From positions 1 to 64,000 of the forward strand of contig NZ_QEST01000235.1 in the NCBI RefSeq assembly GCF_003311645.1: a stretch of DNA of 64,000 bases, written 5' to 3'. The translations under genes were made by a program, and so were the position numbers. Source of the stretch: Streptomyces sp. PT12. Its GTDB lineage: Bacteria > Actinomycetota > Actinomycetes > Streptomycetales > Streptomycetaceae. The notes beneath the pieces are model-generated. The model saw nothing but the letters and a program-made list of their open reading frames with translations. It had not been told where the DNA came from and ran no database searches. Numbering within the stretch: the first letter of the stretch is position 1; the number at the start of each line of letters is the position of its first letter. Of the stretch, positions 1 through 11,840 are shown one piece after another.

Positions 1-1
1 C

Positions 2-1843
2 GCCCCGCGCCCGCTGGCCGGGGCGCCCGCCGCGGCATCCGACCCCGCCGCGCTCGCGGGCCCGGTGCGCGCCGCGCTGGCCGAGGCGGCGCGGGACGGC
101 GAACCCGTCGGCGTCCTCTCCCTGCTCGCCCTCGCCGAAGACCCCCACCGCGGCGACCCTGGGGTGCCCGTCGGGCTCCTGCTCAACCTGGCGCTCGCCT
201 CGGCCGTCGCGGACGCGGACGCCCGGCTGTGGTGCGCCACGCGCGGCGCGGTCGCCGCGCCGGGCGGCGCGGCCGCCGTCCGCCCCGCCCAGGCGCAGAC
301 CTGGGGCGCCGGGCGGGCCCTCGCGCTCGAACTGCCGGAGCGCTGGGGCGGGTTGGTCGACCTTCCCGACGCCACCGACGACCGCTCGGCCGCGTTGCTC
401 ACCACCGCGCTCGCCGCCCGCGACGGCGAGGACCAGATCGCGATCACCCCGTCGGGCGCGTTCGTGCGCCGCCTGGTGCGCGCCCCCGGGAGCGCCGCGC
501 CGACCGAGGGCGGCTGGCGGCCGCGCGGCACCGTGCTGGTCACCGGCGGCACCGGGGCGCTCGGCGGGCACGTGGCCCGCTGGCTGGCCCGCGAGGGCGC
601 CGCGCACGTGCTGCTCGCCAGCAGGAGCGGCCCCGCGGCCGAGGGCGCGGACGCGCTCGCCGCCGAGCTGCGCGCGCTCGGCGCCGACGTCACCGTCGCG
701 GCCTGCGACCTGGCCGACCGGGAGTCGGTGGCCGCCCTGCTCGCCTCCGTCCCCGTGCACGCGCCGCTGTCCGCCGTGGTGCACGCGGCGGGCGTGACCG
801 GCTTCGCCGCCGCGGGAGAGCAGACGCCGGAGGAGTTCGCGCGCGTCGTCTCGGGCAAGGCCGCGGGCGCGCTGCACCTGGACGCGCTGCTCGGTGACGC
901 GCCGCTCGACGCGTTCGTGCTGTTCTCGTCCGCCTCCGCGACCTGGGGCAGCGCCGAGCAGAGCGCCTACGCCGCGGGCAACGCCCTCCTCGACGCGCTC
1001 GCCCTGCGCCGCCGCGCGCTCGGCCGGGCGGCCACCTCCGTGGCGTGGGGCGCGTGGGGCGGCGGCGGCATGTCCACGGTGGACGCCAACGCCCGCTACC
1101 TGGGCCGCCGCGGACTGCGCGCCATGCCACCCGAGCTGGCCGTGGCGGCGCTGCGCGGGGCCGTGGCCGCGGGCGACGCGGTGCTGACCGTGGCCGATGT
1201 CGACTGGGAGCCGTTCATCCGCTCCTTCACCGCGCGGCGCCCGAGCCCGCTGCTGACCGGCGTCCCCGAGGCCCGCGACGTGCTGGCCGCCGACCTGGCG
1301 TCCGATGAGGAGAGCTCCGCCCGCGGCGCCGACACCGCGGCCGCCTTCCGCGCCCGCCTCGACGGGCAGTCGGCAGCCGAGCGCGCCGCCACGCTCCTCG
1401 ACGTGGTGCGCGGCCAGGTGGCCGCGGTCCTCGGCCATGACTCGCCGCGCTCCATCGCGGTCGACCGGGCCTTCAAGGAGCTGGGCTTCGACTCGTTGAC
1501 CTCGACCGAGCTGCGGAACCGGCTGAACGCCACCACCGGGCTGCGGCTGCCCCCCACCGTCGTCTTCGACCACCCCACCACGGCCGCCCTGGCCGAACGC
1601 CTCCGCGAGGAGTTCGGCGACGGCGGTACCCCGGGGAGCTCGTCGGTCTTCGACGAGCTCGACCGGCTCGAAACGGCACTGGCCGCCACCGGCGGCACGG
1701 TCGCCGCCCGCGCCCGCGTGACGGCGCGGCTGACAGACATCCTGGCCCGCTGGCAGGGCCAGGACCAAGGTACGGCGGAGCTGGAAACGGCGTCCGATGA
1801 CGAGCTGTTCGAGATGCTCGGTGACGAGTTCGGCATCTCCTGA
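2..1843 (+). CDS. Type I polyketide synthase, C-terminal part (KR-ACP)
   Basis: This is the 3' end of a modular PKS subunit; the frame is open to the window edge, leaving 613 residues. A ketoreductase domain shows the NADPH-binding motif [10 protein letters not shown] and the catalytic Ser/Tyr region (VLFSSAS, then QSAYAAGN). It lacks the LDD signature but has the Trp of A-type ketoreductases (ATWGS) and no His two residues before the Tyr region, which predicts an A1-type L-hydroxyl product. An acyl carrier protein follows with phosphopantetheine Ser in GFDSLTS. The acidic C-terminus ([14 protein letters not shown]) is a docking tail. The TGA overlaps an ATG, and the next subunit starts 18 bases later, so the two subunits are co-translated and should hand the chain over directly. 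Confidence 0.95.
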   Translation, partial: APRPLAGAPAAASDPAALAGPVRAALAEAARDGEPVGVLSLLALAEDPHRGDPGVPVGLLLNLALASAVADADARLWCATRGAVAAPGGAAAVRPAQAQTWGAGRALALELPERWGGLVDLPDATDDRSAALLTTALAARDGEDQIAITPSGAFVRRLVRAPGSAAPTEGGWRPRGTVLVTGGTGALGGHVARWLAREGAAHVLLASRSGPAAEGADALAAELRALGADVTVAACDLADRESVAALLASVPVHAPLSAVVHAAGVTGFAAAGEQTPEEFARVVSGKAAGALHLDALLGDAPLDAFVLFSSASATWGSAEQSAYAAGNALLDALALRRRALGRAATSVAWGAWGGGGMSTVDANARYLGRRGLRAMPPELAVAALRGAVAAGDAVLTVADVDWEPFIRSFTARRPSPLLTGVPEARDVLAADLASDEESSARGADTAAAFRARLDGQSAAERAATLLDVVRGQVAAVLGHDSPRSIAVDRAFKELGFDSLTSTELRNRLNATTGLRLPPTVVFDHPTTAALAERLREEFGDGGTPGSSSVFDELDRLETALAATGGTVAARARVTARLTDILARWQGQDQGTAELETASDDELFEMLGDEFGIS

Positions 1844-1860
1844 TGGGAGGAACGGTTCCC

Positions 1861-4800
1861 ATGGCCAACGAGGCCTCCACGGTGCAATCCACCAACGAGG
1901 ACAAGCTGCGTCACTTCCTCAAGAAGACGATGGCCGACCTGCGCGTGACGAAGCAGCGCCTCGCCGAGACGGAGGCCAGGCTCGGCGAGCCGATCGCGAT
2001 CGTCAGCATGGCCTGCCGGCTGCCCGGCGGGATCACCACGCCCGAGGAGCTGTGGCACCTAGTCGCCCGAGGGCGTGACGCCATCGGCCCCATCCCCGCG
2101 GACCGCGGCTGGGACCTGGCCGAGGTCTACGGCCCCGAGGCGGGGAGCGAGGGCAGGGCGACGCCCACCGAGGGGGGGTTCCTCGACGGCGCGGGCGACT
2201 TCGACGCGGCGTTCTTCGGCATCTCGCCCCGCGAGGCGCTCGCCATGGACCCGCAGCAGCGGCACCTGCTCGAGCTGGCCTGGGAGACGCTGGAGCGGGC
2301 CGGGATCGACCCGAGCGGCCTGCGCACCAGCCGCACCGGCGTCTACGCGGGCGCCAGCCCCAGCGGCTACGGCGAGGGCGCCCTGGCCACCGCCGAGACC
2401 GCGGGCCACAGCCTCACCGGCGGCTCGATGGCCGTGCTCTCGGGCCGCATCGCCTACGCGCTCGGCCTCGAGGGCCCCGCGGTCACGGTCGACACGGCCT
2501 GCTCGTCGTCCCTGGTCGCCGTGCACATGGCCGTCCAGGCGCTGCGGGCGGGCGAGTGCGACCTGGCGCTGGCCGGCGGCGTCGCCGTCATGGTGCAGCC
2601 GATCGCCTTCGCCGAGTTCTCGCGGCAGGGTGGCCTGGCGCCCGACGGCCGCTGCAAGCCGTTCGCCGCGGCGGCCGACGGCACGGGCTGGGCCGAGGGC
2701 GTGGGCCTCGTCCTGCTCGAACGGCTCTCCGACGCCCGGGCCAACGGCCACCGCGTGCTCGCCGTGCTGCGCGGCAGCGCGATCAACCAGGACGGCGCGT
2801 CCAACGGGCTCACCGCGCCCAACGGCCCCTCGCAGCAGCGGGTCATCCGCGAGGCGCTGGCCAACGCGGGCCTCGCCGCCGCCGATGTCGACGTCGTCGA
2901 GGCCCATGGCACCGGCACCCGGCTCGGCGACCCCATCGAGGCCCAGGCGATCCTGGCCGCCTATGGCGCAGAACGCCCCGCGGAGCGCCCGCTGCTGCTC
3001 GGCGCCCTCAAGTCCAACATCGGCCATGTGCAGGCCGCGGCCGGCGTCGCGGGGCTGATCAAGACCGTGCTGGCGATCCGGCACGGGCTCGTGCCAGCGA
3101 CGCTGCACGTGGACGCGCCGACCCCGTTTGTCGACTGGTCCTCCGGCGCCGTCGAGCTGGTCACCGAGGCCCGCCCGTGGCCCGCATCCGACCGGGAGCG
3201 CAGGGCCGCCGTCTCCGCCTTCGGGATCGGCGGCACCAACGCCCACGTCATCGTCGAGCAGGCCCCTGAGGCGCCCGCCCCCGACGAGCCACAGGACCCC
3301 GCCGCGCAGGGCAGGGGCACCGCCGACCCCGCCGACGGGGCGGCCATGCCGGGCGGCAGGGTGCCCTGGGTGCTCTCGGGCCGCGGCCCCGCGGCCCTGC
3401 GGGAGCAGGCGCGGCGCCTGCTGCGCCACCTCGATGACCACCAGGGCGCGCGCCCCGCCGACATCGGCCTGTCCCTGGCGACGGGCCGGGCCGCGCTCGA
3501 CCACCGCGCCGTGCTGTGGGGCCGGGACACCGGGGAGCTGACCGAAGGGCTCAAGGCACTCGCGGCCGGTGACCCGGCGCGGGACGGGGCGACACCGACG
3601 CCCCGCGCGGGCCGCACGGCGTTCCTCTTCACCGGCCAGGGCGCCCAGCGGCCCGGCATGGGCAGACACCTCCACCGCGCGTTCCCCGTCTTCGCCGAGG
3701 AGTTCGACCGGGTCTGCGCGGCGTTCGACGGGCTGCTGCCCTCGCCGCTGAGCCGGACGGTCTTCGGCACCGACGCCGCCACGGCCGTCGCGCTCGACGG
3801 CACCGGGCTCGCCCAGCCCGCGCTCTTCGCCTACGAGACGGCCCTGTACCGGCTCTGGCGCTCCTGGGGCGTCACGCCCGACCTGCTGATCGGCCACTCG
3901 CTCGGCGAGATCACGGCCGCGCACGTCTCGGGCGTGCTCTCCCTGCCCGACGCCGCGCGGCTGGTCGCCGCGCGCGCCTCGCTCATGCAGGCCCTGCCCG
4001 CGGGCGGCGCGATGGCCGCCGTCGAGGCGACGGAGGAGGAGGCGCGCGCGGAGATCGAACGCGCCGGCGCGCGGGGCGCGGTGGGGCTGTCCGCGGTCAA
4101 CGGTCCCTCGTCGGTCGTGGTGTCGGGCGCCTCGCCCGCGGTCGAGGCGGTGGCCGCCGCGTTCGCCGCCCGTGGCCGCCGCACCCACCGGCTGCGGGTG
4201 TCGCACGCGTTCCACTCCGCGCTGATGGAGGGGATGCTCGCCCCGTTCGCCGAGGCGCTGCGCGGCGTCACCTTCGGCGAGCCCGAGATCCCCGTCGTCG
4301 CGAACCTCACCGGCAGGATCGCCGAGCCGGGGCTGCTGAGCACCCCCGCGTACTGGGTCGACCAGGTCCGCCACCCCGTGCGCTTCCTCGACGGGCTGCG
4401 CGTGCTGGGCGAGCAGGACGTCACCGCGTATGTGGAGATCGGCCCCGACGCGGTGCTCACCGCGATGGCCGACGAGGTCCTGGCCGGTGACCGGGGAGCG
4501 GCGGTCGTGCCGAGCCAGCGCCGGGGCAGGCCCGAGGTGGAGGCGTTCGGCGACGCGTTGACCGCCGCGTTCACCCATGGCCTGCCCGTGGACTGGAGCG
4601 GCTGCTTCACCCGGGAGGGGCCGGGCGCCGCCCGCGTGGTCGAGCTGCCCACCTACGCCTTCCAGCGCGAGCGCTACTGGCGCGGCGGTCTCGGCGGGAG
4701 CGGCGGGGGCGGTGCGCGCGGCGGTCGGCAGGCCCGGCACCACCTGCTCGGCCCCGCGGTCCGCCAACCCGAGGGCGGCGGCGTGGAGTTCACCGGGCGC

Positions 4801-7800
4801 CTCGCCCTGTCCGCCCACCCGTGGCTGGCCGGGCACCGCGTGCACGGCAGGCTGCTGCTGCCCGGCACGGCCTTTGTCGAGCTGGCGCTCCGGGCGGCCG
4901 ACGCGACCGGCTGCGGTCTTGTGGAGGAGCTGCTGCTGACGGCCCCCCTCGACATTCCCGAGCGCGGGGGCAAGGACCTGCGCGTGGTGGTCGAGGCGCC
5001 CGACGCCTCGGGGCGCCGCGCGCTCCGCGTCCTCGCCCGCGCGTCCGACGGCGGCGACGAGGCGCCCTGGACCCGCCACGCCGACGGGACGCTCGCGCCG
5101 GGGAACGCGGCGCCCGCCGACCCCTCGGCCCGGATCGGGGCCGAGGCGTGGCCGCCCGCGGGCGCGGAAGCGGTGGACCTGGACGGCTTCTACGAGGACC
5201 TGGCCCGCAGGGGTTCTGAGCTGGGCCCCGAGTTCCGGGGGCTCACCCGGGCCTGGCGGCGCGGCGACGAGGTCTTCGCCGAGGTGGCCCTGACGGGCGG
5301 AACGGCCGTCGACGCCGAGTCGTTCGCCCTCCACCCGGCGCTCCTTGACGCCGCCCTGCACGGCGTCGCCCTCGGGGACCTCGGCGCGTTCGGGCCGCCG
5401 TTCTCCTTCTCGGGCGTCCGCGTCGCCGCCCCGGGCGCCGCCGCGCTGCGGGTGCGGATCGCCGGGGCCGACGCGGGCGATGGCGTCCATGTCACCCTCG
5501 CCGACGCGGGCGGCGCGCCCGTCGCGTCGATCGCGTCGGTCGTGCTGCGCCAGGCCGGTACCGGGGCCGCCCTCTTCAGGGAGGAGTGGCAGGCCCTGCC
5601 CGCGCGGATGGGCCGCTCGGGCCGCCTCGCCGACGGATGGGTCGTCGTGGGCCAGGCCCCCGGCGAACTCCTCGGCGCCGTCGCGCACTTCCCCGATCTG
5701 GCCGCGCTGGCCGCCGCCGTCGACGCGGGCGAAGAGCCCGCGCCCCGCGGCGTGGTGTGGTCCGTGCCCGCGGCCAAGGCGGGCAGCGGCCCCGCGGCGG
5801 GGGCCCGCGCGGGCGCCCGCGCCGCGCTCGCCCAGGTGCGGGCCTGGCTGGCCGACGAGCGCTGGGCGGCCGCGCGGCTCGCCGTGATCACCCGCGACGC
5901 CGTCGACCCCGGCACGAGGGGCGGCGGGGTGGACGTGGCCCAGGCGCCGGTCTGGGGGCTGGTGCGCTCCGCCCAGATCGAGCACCCCGAACGGTTCGCG
6001 CTGGTCGACTGGGACGGCGAGAAGGTCTCGGGGTCCGCCCTCCCCGGCGCCCTGGCGTCCGGCGAGCCGCAGACGGCCATCCGCGGCGGCCGCCTGTACG
6101 GGCCCCGGCTGACCGGGACGGCCGCCGACACCCTCACGCCCCCCGCGGTGCCCGCCTGGCGCCTCGACGTCGGCGAGCGCGGCACCGTCGACCACCTGAC
6201 CGCCGTGGTGTGCGACGACGCCACCGCGCCCCTGACAAAGGGGCAGATCAGGATCGCCGTGCGCGCGGGCGGCATGAACTTCCGCGACGTCCTCAACACC
6301 CTCGGCGTCCTGCCGGGCGACGGCGGCATCCTCGGCCTCGAGGGCGCGGGCGTCGTCGTCGAGACGGGCCCGGGAGTGACCGACCTCGCGCCCGGCGACC
6401 GCGTCATGGGCGTGTGGCCGGGCGCGTTCGGGCCGCTTGCCGTCGCCGACCGGCGGATGGTCGCGACGATCCCCGACGACTGGTCGTTCGCGCAGGCCGC
6501 CTCGGTGCCCGTGGCGTTCCTCACCGCCATGCACGCCCTGATGGGGGTGGCCGCGCTGCGGCCGGGCGAGACCGTCATGGTCCACTCCGCCGCGGGCGGG
6601 GTCGGCATGGCCGCCGTGCAGCTGGCCCGCCACATCGGCGCCCGGGTGCTCGGCACCGCGAGCGAGGGCAAGTGGGGCGTGCTGCGCGCCGCGGGGATGA
6701 CCGAGGAGGAGATCGCCTCGTCGCGCACCGTGGAGTTCGAGCCGTACTTCCGCCAGGTCACCGAGGGGCGCGGCGTGGACGTCGTGCTCAACGCGACCGC
6801 TGGCGAGTTCGTCGACGCCTCCCTGCGGCTGCTCGCCCCCGGCGGGCGGTTCGTCGAGCTCGGCGTGGCCGACCTCCGCGACCCCGCCGAGATCGCCCTG
6901 GCCCACCCGGGGGCCGCCTACCACGCGTTCCTGCTACTCGACGTGGGGCCCGACCGCATCAGGCGCATGTTCGCCGAGCTGATGGAGCTGTTCGCCAGGG
7001 GCGTGCTGCGGCCCCTGCCGGTCACCGCGTGGGACATCAGGCGCGCGCCCGAGGCGTTCCGCCACATGCGCGAGGGGCGGCACGTCGGCAAGATGGTCCT
7101 CACCCTCCACCGGCCGCTCGACCCCGAGGGCACGGTGCTGATCACCGGCGGCTCCGGCGCTCTGGCCCGTCGCGTGGCCCGCCACCTCGTCGAACGCCAT
7201 GGCGCGCGGCACCTGTTGCTCGCCTCGCGCCGAGGGCCCGACGCGCCGGGGGCGGCCGAGGACAGGGCCCTGCTCGAGGCGCTCGGCGCCCGCGTCACCC
7301 TCGCCGCGTGCGACGTGTCCGACCGGGCGCAGGTCGCCCGGCTGCTCGGCGGCGTCCCCGCCGAGCACCCGCTGACCGCCGTCGTGCACACCGCGGGCGT
7401 CCTGCACGACCGGGTCGTGGAGGCCACCACGGCGGCCGGGCTCGACACGGTGCTGGGCCCCAAGGCCAACGGGGCGGCGCACCTGCACGAGCTGACCGCG
7501 GGCCTCGACCTGTCCGCGTTCGTGCTGTTCTCCTCCATGACCGGCACGCTCGGCGCCGCGGGGCAGAGCGGATACGCCGCGGCCAACGCCTTCCTCGACG
7601 CGCTCGCCAGGCACCGTGCCGGGGCGGGGCTGCCCGCCCTGTCCCTGGCCTGGGGCATGTGGGCGGAGCGCGGCGGGATGACCGAGGCGCTCGACGACGT
7701 GGACCAGCGGCGGGTCAACCGCGCGGGCGTCGCGCCGTTCACCCCGGCCGAGGGACTGGCGCTGCTCGACGCCGCCCTCACCACGGGCGAGCCGATGCTG

Positions 7801-9183
7801 GTGGCTGGCCGCCTCGACCCCGACGCGATCAGGGAGATGGCGGCCACCGGCACCGGCTCCCCGCTGCTGCGCGGCCTGGCCGAGGGCGGGGCGGGCCCCG
7901 CCCGTCCCGCCGGGGCGCCGGCCACGGGCCGGGGCACGAACGCGGCCCCTGGCACCGGTCTCGTCGCGCTCCCCGAGGCCGAGCGCCGCAGGGCCCTGCT
8001 CGACCTGGTGGTGGCCCAGACCGCGGCCGTGCTCGGCCACGCCGACCCCGGGGCCGTCCGCGCCGACCAGCGCTTCCAGGCGATCGGCTTCGACTCGCTC
8101 ACATCGATCGAGCTGCGCAACCGGCTCAACAGCGCCACCGGCCTCCGCCTCGCCGCGACGCTCACCTTCCGCCACCCCACGCCCGAGGCGCTGGCCGACC
8201 ACCTGGAGACCCAGCTGGCCGCGGCGGGCGACGGGGCGCCCGCGGGCCAGGCCCTCGCCGCCCCGTGGGAGGACCAGGGGGCAGAGGGCCAGGGGGTGGA
8301 GAGCCTGGGCGCGATCTTCCGCGAGATCGTGCTGCTCGGGCGCACCAAGGAGGCCGAGATGCTGGCCGCGGGCGCCTCCGCCCTGCGGGAGCGCTTCGAC
8401 ACCCCCTCGGCTCCGGCGCTCGCCCCGGGCGACGGCGACCTCCCCGGGGCCGAAGGGCTCGCGTCCGCGGACGGGGCGCCCGCGCTCATCGCGTTCCCGC
8501 CCCTGGTCGCGGTCGACGGCGTCGTCCAGTTCACGACCATGGCCGAGCACTGCCGCGGGCTGGTCGACCTGTCGGTGCTCCGGGTCCCCGGCTTCCTCGC
8601 CGGTGAGCCGCTGGCCGCGACGCTCGACGTGCTGGCCCAGGTGATGGCCGAGCGGGTCACCGCGATCGCGGGGACGCGGCCCTTCGCCCTGCTCGGCTAC
8701 TCGTCGGGCGGCCTCCTGGCACACGCCGTGGCGGCGCGCCTCGAGTCGGTCGGGGTCCGCCCCGCGGGCCTCGCGCTGCTGGACACCTATCCGCCTGACG
8801 CCATGACGGGGCGGCTGCGCAGGGCGCTGGACTACGAACTGTTCGAGCGCAGGCGGTCGTTCGCCACCCTGGACTTCACGGCGATCACGGCGGCCGACAC
8901 CTATATGCGGATGTTCCAGGGACGGCGCCCCGGGCCCCTGCTCGCGCCCACGCTGTTCGTGCGGCCCGAACGGTGCATCCCCGGGTCGCCCGACGAGCCG
9001 ATGACGCAGGACGCGGACTGGCGCGCGGTCTGGCCGCTGGCCCACGACTCCGCCGAGGTGCCGGGCGACCACTGCACGATGATGTCGGACCACGGCAGGG
9101 AGGTGGCCGACGTGGTGTGCCGCTGGGTCGCGGCGCTGACCTCGGCGGGCGCGCTCGCCGGCGGCGGGGGGAGGGGTGCCTGA
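1861..9183 (+). CDS. Type I polyketide synthase, terminal module KS-AT-DH-ER-KR-ACP-TE
   Basis: This 2440-residue subunit adds one extender, fully reduces it and releases the chain. In order: an N-terminal docking coiled coil ([16 protein letters not shown]); KS with Cys about 214 (DTACSSS) and His in EAHGTGT and NIGHVQ; AT with Ser about 680 (GHSLGE) and the HAFHS motif of malonyl-CoA specificity; DH with His about 992 in [10 protein letters not shown] and Asp in LLDAALH; ER with NADPH motif [12 protein letters not shown]-type KR (LHD at the LDD position); ACP with Ser about 2079; and a thioesterase with Ser about 2281 (GYSSGG) and His about 2404 (GDHC). All domains keep their catalytic residues, so the last two carbons should enter as a saturated acetate unit. 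The ATG at 1861 is chosen because GGGAGG lies 10 bases upstream; an in-frame ATG at 1843 has no such site. Whether the TE cyclises or hydrolyses cannot be told from this sequence. Confidence 0.96.
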   Translation: MANEASTVQSTNEDKLRHFLKKTMADLRVTKQRLAETEARLGEPIAIVSMACRLPGGITTPEELWHLVARGRDAIGPIPADRGWDLAEVYGPEAGSEGRATPTEGGFLDGAGDFDAAFFGISPREALAMDPQQRHLLELAWETLERAGIDPSGLRTSRTGVYAGASPSGYGEGALATAETAGHSLTGGSMAVLSGRIAYALGLEGPAVTVDTACSSSLVAVHMAVQALRAGECDLALAGGVAVMVQPIAFAEFSRQGGLAPDGRCKPFAAAADGTGWAEGVGLVLLERLSDARANGHRVLAVLRGSAINQDGASNGLTAPNGPSQQRVIREALANAGLAAADVDVVEAHGTGTRLGDPIEAQAILAAYGAERPAERPLLLGALKSNIGHVQAAAGVAGLIKTVLAIRHGLVPATLHVDAPTPFVDWSSGAVELVTEARPWPASDRERRAAVSAFGIGGTNAHVIVEQAPEAPAPDEPQDPAAQGRGTADPADGAAMPGGRVPWVLSGRGPAALREQARRLLRHLDDHQGARPADIGLSLATGRAALDHRAVLWGRDTGELTEGLKALAAGDPARDGATPTPRAGRTAFLFTGQGAQRPGMGRHLHRAFPVFAEEFDRVCAAFDGLLPSPLSRTVFGTDAATAVALDGTGLAQPALFAYETALYRLWRSWGVTPDLLIGHSLGEITAAHVSGVLSLPDAARLVAARASLMQALPAGGAMAAVEATEEEARAEIERAGARGAVGLSAVNGPSSVVVSGASPAVEAVAAAFAARGRRTHRLRVSHAFHSALMEGMLAPFAEALRGVTFGEPEIPVVANLTGRIAEPGLLSTPAYWVDQVRHPVRFLDGLRVLGEQDVTAYVEIGPDAVLTAMADEVLAGDRGAAVVPSQRRGRPEVEAFGDALTAAFTHGLPVDWSGCFTREGPGAARVVELPTYAFQRERYWRGGLGGSGGGGARGGRQARHHLLGPAVRQPEGGGVEFTGRLALSAHPWLAGHRVHGRLLLPGTAFVELALRAADATGCGLVEELLLTAPLDIPERGGKDLRVVVEAPDASGRRALRVLARASDGGDEAPWTRHADGTLAPGNAAPADPSARIGAEAWPPAGAEAVDLDGFYEDLARRGSELGPEFRGLTRAWRRGDEVFAEVALTGGTAVDAESFALHPALLDAALHGVALGDLGAFGPPFSFSGVRVAAPGAAALRVRIAGADAGDGVHVTLADAGGAPVASIASVVLRQAGTGAALFREEWQALPARMGRSGRLADGWVVVGQAPGELLGAVAHFPDLAALAAAVDAGEEPAPRGVVWSVPAAKAGSGPAAGARAGARAALAQVRAWLADERWAAARLAVITRDAVDPGTRGGGVDVAQAPVWGLVRSAQIEHPERFALVDWDGEKVSGSALPGALASGEPQTAIRGGRLYGPRLTGTAADTLTPPAVPAWRLDVGERGTVDHLTAVVCDDATAPLTKGQIRIAVRAGGMNFRDVLNTLGVLPGDGGILGLEGAGVVVETGPGVTDLAPGDRVMGVWPGAFGPLAVADRRMVATIPDDWSFAQAASVPVAFLTAMHALMGVAALRPGETVMVHSAAGGVGMAAVQLARHIGARVLGTASEGKWGVLRAAGMTEEEIASSRTVEFEPYFRQVTEGRGVDVVLNATAGEFVDASLRLLAPGGRFVELGVADLRDPAEIALAHPGAAYHAFLLLDVGPDRIRRMFAELMELFARGVLRPLPVTAWDIRRAPEAFRHMREGRHVGKMVLTLHRPLDPEGTVLITGGSGALARRVARHLVERHGARHLLLASRRGPDAPGAAEDRALLEALGARVTLAACDVSDRAQVARLLGGVPAEHPLTAVVHTAGVLHDRVVEATTAAGLDTVLGPKANGAAHLHELTAGLDLSAFVLFSSMTGTLGAAGQSGYAAANAFLDALARHRAGAGLPALSLAWGMWAERGGMTEALDDVDQRRVNRAGVAPFTPAEGLALLDAALTTGEPMLVAGRLDPDAIREMAATGTGSPLLRGLAEGGAGPARPAGAPATGRGTNAAPGTGLVALPEAERRRALLDLVVAQTAAVLGHADPGAVRADQRFQAIGFDSLTSIELRNRLNSATGLRLAATLTFRHPTPEALADHLETQLAAAGDGAPAGQALAAPWEDQGAEGQGVESLGAIFREIVLLGRTKEAEMLAAGASALRERFDTPSAPALAPGDGDLPGAEGLASADGAPALIAFPPLVAVDGVVQFTTMAEHCRGLVDLSVLRVPGFLAGEPLAATLDVLAQVMAERVTAIAGTRPFALLGYSSGGLLAHAVAARLESVGVRPAGLALLDTYPPDAMTGRLRRALDYELFERRRSFATLDFTAITAADTYMRMFQGRRPGPLLAPTLFVRPERCIPGSPDEPMTQDADWRAVWPLAHDSAEVPGDHCTMMSDHGREVADVVCRWVAALTSAGALAGGGGRGA

Positions 9184-9198
9184 CGCCGCTCGGGCCCT

Positions 9199-9252
9199 TC
9201 AGGCCCCGGCGTCCCCGTCGTGCCCGGCGTCCCCGCCGTGCCCGGCGTCCTC
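9199..9252. repeat. 18-bp direct repeat in dodecin 3' end
   Basis: Two near-identical 18-base units (GTCCCCGTCGTGCCCGGC and a copy with one change) plus a partial third encode the Gly/Asp/His tail of the dodecin. Confidence 0.75.
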
Positions 9253-9453
9253 CAGGCGGAAGCCGACCTTCAGCCCCACCTGGTAGTGGGCGATCGAGCC
9301 CTCCTCGATGTTCCCCCTGACCTCCGTCACCTGGAACCAGTCCAGCTGACGGAGCGTCCGGGAGGCCCGGGCCAGGGCGTTGCGGATCGCGTCGTCGAGC
9401 CCTTCGTGCGACGAGCCGACGATCTCGGTCACCCGGTAGGTGTGCTCACTCAT
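9199..9453 (-). CDS. Dodecin family flavin-binding protein
   Basis: Dodecins are small dodecameric proteins that bind and store flavins, and in actinomycetes sometimes CoA. This 84-residue protein shows the full family pattern: TYRVTEIVGSS, then AIRNALARASRTLRQLDWFQV with the flavin-stacking Trp, then IAHYQVGLKVGFRLE. The ATG at 9453 gives the standard length and has GGAGG just upstream; an in-frame start 42 bases earlier would add an unrelated leader. The C-terminus is odd: after the normal end there is an Asp/Gly/His-rich tail (EDAGHGGDAGHDGDAGA) encoded by an 18-bp direct repeat. It converges on the PKS gene with 15 bases between stops. Confidence 0.93.
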   Translation of the reverse strand: MSEHTYRVTEIVGSSHEGLDDAIRNALARASRTLRQLDWFQVTEVRGNIEEGSIAHYQVGLKVGFRLEDAGHGGDAGHDGDAGA

Positions 9454-9545
9454 GCCCTCCACCGTGCCCCAGGGGGCGGCCTTCCGCGACCGCACGGAAC
9501 GTGACCGGCACAGAGGAGGACCGGGGCCCGGTGCTACCCTCGCAC

Positions 9546-9632
9546 CGGGCCGTGACTGGCGCGTTTCGGATGGAGTCCACCATCGGGGAGCGGTCCTGCT
9601 CTGCGACGTGGTGCCGTGCGCCTGGGCCCTCG
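9546..9632 (+). promoter_or_regulatory. ZTP (pfl) riboswitch upstream of glyA
   Basis: The leader of glyA carries the conserved blocks of the pfl/ZTP aptamer in the right order. CGTGACTGGCG lies at 9551-9561. A small hairpin, GATGG pairing with CCATC, is followed by GGGGAGCGG at about 9585-9593. After a variable stretch comes CCGTGCGCCTGGGC at about 9614-9627. The GGCG of the first block can pair with CGCC of the last, as the family pseudoknot requires. The class senses ZMP/ZTP, which accumulate when 10-formyl-THF is short, and is known to control glyA and folate genes. The ribosome binding site AAGGAGG lies about 13 bases after the aptamer, so translational or early-termination control are both possible. 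Confidence 0.88.
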
Positions 9633-9657
9633 CGACGTCAGGTCAAGGAGGCCCCCA

Positions 9658-11106
9658 GTGAGCGCAGAACCCACCCGCACCACCGAGTCCACCGCCTTCC
9701 GCAGCGGCCTCGACGTGATCCGCGGCATCGAGCCCAGGATCGCCGACGCCATCGGCGCCGAGATCGAGGACCAGCGCGCGTCCCTGAAGCTGATCGCCAG
9801 CGAGAACTACGCGTCCCCCGCCGTGCTCCTCGCCATGGGGAACTGGCTGAGCGACAAGTACGCCGAGGGCACCGTAGGGCGCCGCTTCTACGCGGGCTGC
9901 CGTAACGTCGACACCGTCGAGGCCGTCGCCGCCGAGCACGCCCGCGAGCTGTTCGGCGCCCGCCACGCCTACGTCCAGCCGCACTCCGGCATCGACGCCA
10001 ACCTCGTGGCGTTCTGGGCCGTCCTCGCCCAGCGCGTCGAGAGCCCGGCCCTGGAGCGCGCCGGGGTCAGGCAGGTCAACGAGCTGACCGATGAGGACTG
10101 GGCGGCGCTCCGCCGCGACCTGGGCGACCAGCGGATGCTGGGCATGTCCCTCGACGCGGGCGGCCACCTCACCCATGGCTTCAGGCCGAACATCTCGGGC
10201 AAGATGTTCCACCAGCGCAGCTATGGCACCGACCCCGAGACGGGCCTGATCGACTACGACGCGCTGCGCGCCAGCGCCCGCGAGTTCCGGCCGCTGATCA
10301 TCATCGCCGGGTACTCCGCCTACCCGAGGCTGGTCAACTTCCGCCTGATGCGCGAGATCGCCGACGAGGTGGACGCCACGCTCATGGTGGACATGGCCCA
10401 CTTCGCTGGCCTCGTCGCTGGCAAGGTGCTCACCGGCGACTTCGACCCGGTGCCGCACGCCCAGATCGTCACCACCACCACCCACAAGTCGCTGCGCGGC
10501 CCGCGCGGCGGCATGGTCCTGTGCGACGACTCGCTCGCCGACCAGGTGGACCGCGGCTGCCCGATGGTGCTCGGCGGCCCGCTGCCCCACGTCATGGCCG
10601 CCAAGGCCGTCGCCCTCGCCGAGGCAAGGCAGCCGGAGTTCCGCGCCTATGCCCAGCGCGTGGTGGACAACGCCCGCGCCCTGGCCGACGGCCTGACCCG
10701 CAGGGGCGCACGGCTGGTCACCGGCGGCACCGACAACCACCTCGCGCTCATCGACGTCTCCGGGTACGGGCTCACGGGCCGCCAGGCCGAGGAGGCCCTG
10801 CTCGAGGCGGGCATCGTCACCAACCGCAACGCCATCCCCCGCGACCCGAACGGCGCCTGGTACACCTCGGGCATCCGCGTCGGCACCCCGGCCCTGACCA
10901 CCAGGGGCCTTACGACCGCGGAGATGGACGAGGTGGCCGAGCTGATCGACACCGTTCTGTCCCGCACCTCCGTGGGCACCACCAGGAGCGGCAAGCCGTC
11001 CAAGGCCGCCTACGCGCTGGAGGACGGCGTCGCCAAGCAGGTCGCCGAGCGTTCGGCCGACCTGCTGGCCAAGCACCCGCTCTACCCGGGGATCGATCTC
11101 AGCTGA
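9658..11106 (+). CDS. glyA: Serine hydroxymethyltransferase
   Basis: This PLP enzyme interconverts serine and glycine with tetrahydrofolate and supplies 5,10-methylene-THF. The 482-residue protein has the family core [11 protein letters not shown], the glycine-rich [12 protein letters not shown] region and the PLP-lysine motif [14 protein letters not shown]. Its length, with an N-terminal extension over the common 420 residues, matches one of the two glyA types usual in streptomycetes. GTG at 9658 is chosen because AAGGAGG lies six bases upstream and the coding similarity starts soon after; an ATG at 9616 would lie inside the riboswitch. The stop overlaps the start of the endonuclease V gene. 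Confidence 0.95.
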   Translation: MSAEPTRTTESTAFRSGLDVIRGIEPRIADAIGAEIEDQRASLKLIASENYASPAVLLAMGNWLSDKYAEGTVGRRFYAGCRNVDTVEAVAAEHARELFGARHAYVQPHSGIDANLVAFWAVLAQRVESPALERAGVRQVNELTDEDWAALRRDLGDQRMLGMSLDAGGHLTHGFRPNISGKMFHQRSYGTDPETGLIDYDALRASAREFRPLIIIAGYSAYPRLVNFRLMREIADEVDATLMVDMAHFAGLVAGKVLTGDFDPVPHAQIVTTTTHKSLRGPRGGMVLCDDSLADQVDRGCPMVLGGPLPHVMAAKAVALAEARQPEFRAYAQRVVDNARALADGLTRRGARLVTGGTDNHLALIDVSGYGLTGRQAEEALLEAGIVTNRNAIPRDPNGAWYTSGIRVGTPALTTRGLTTAEMDEVAELIDTVLSRTSVGTTRSGKPSKAAYALEDGVAKQVAERSADLLAKHPLYPGIDLS

Positions 11107-11840
11107 CCGCCCACACCACGCCCGGCTCGGAGGCCGAGGCCGTCGCCGTCCAACTCGCCCTGCGCGAACGGGTGGTGCTCGACGGCTCGGGCCCCGCGCC
11201 CGGCGCCCCCGGGACCGTCGTCGGCGTCGACGTCGCCTACGACGACGCCCGCGGCCTGGTCGCCGCCGCGGCCGTGGCCCTCGACGCGGTCACCCTCGAG
11301 GTGACCGAGCGGGCCACGGCCGTCGGACCGGTGGCGTTCCCCTATGTGCCGGGGCTGCTCGCCTTCCGCGAGCTGCCCGCCGTGCTCACCGCCCTCGACC
11401 GGCTCTCCCACCCGCCCGACCTTCTCGTGTGTGACGGCCACGGCGTGGCGCACCCACGGAGGTTCGGCCTCGCCAGTCACCTGGGGGTGCTCACCGGGCT
11501 GCCGACGTTCGGCGTCGCCAAGAACCGCTTCCGCTTCCGCCACGAGCCGCCACCCCTGCGGCGCGGCGCCCACACGCCGCTGCTCGACGGCGACGAGGAG
11601 GTCGGCAGGGCGCTGGTGACCAGGGACGGCGTCAAGCCGGTCTTCGTCTCCGCGGGCCACCGCACCACCCTCGACGACGCCTGCGCCCACACCCTCCACC
11701 TGAGTCGCGGCCCCCGGCTGCCCGAGACCACCCGGCAGGCCGACCGGCTGTGCCGTCAGGCGCTGCGCGAGGCGACCCCAGAGGCGACAAGCGGCTCCAA
11801 CGCCCGAAGCGCCCGCTCCACGTCGGCGGCAGAGTTGTAG
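11103..11840 (+). CDS. nfi: Endonuclease V (deaminated-base repair)
   Basis: Endonuclease V cuts DNA or RNA next to deoxyinosine/inosine. The 245-residue protein has every family landmark: the metal Asp in VGVDVAY, the PYVP wedge and Glu in [13 protein letters not shown], the second Asp in [12 protein letters not shown], and the late His in [11 protein letters not shown]. The start is unusual. No ATG, GTG or TTG lies in frame between the glyA stop and the conserved core except GTG at 11172, which would remove the N-terminal helix. A CTG at 11103 overlaps the glyA TGA as CTGA, gives the normal length and would allow translational coupling. The last 85 bases overlap the convergent aminotransferase gene. 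Confidence 0.9.
   Translation: MTAHTTPGSEAEAVAVQLALRERVVLDGSGPAPGAPGTVVGVDVAYDDARGLVAAAAVALDAVTLEVTERATAVGPVAFPYVPGLLAFRELPAVLTALDRLSHPPDLLVCDGHGVAHPRRFGLASHLGVLTGLPTFGVAKNRFRFRHEPPPLRRGAHTPLLDGDEEVGRALVTRDGVKPVFVSAGHRTTLDDACAHTLHLSRGPRLPETTRQADRLCRQALREATPEATSGSNARSARSTSAAEL

Noticed and set aside
2059-6924. Minus-strand open frame of 1621 codons under the PKS
   Set aside because: It is a mirror of the GC-rich PKS coding strand: Gly/Arg/Gln-rich, no domains, and the PKS frame explains every domain.
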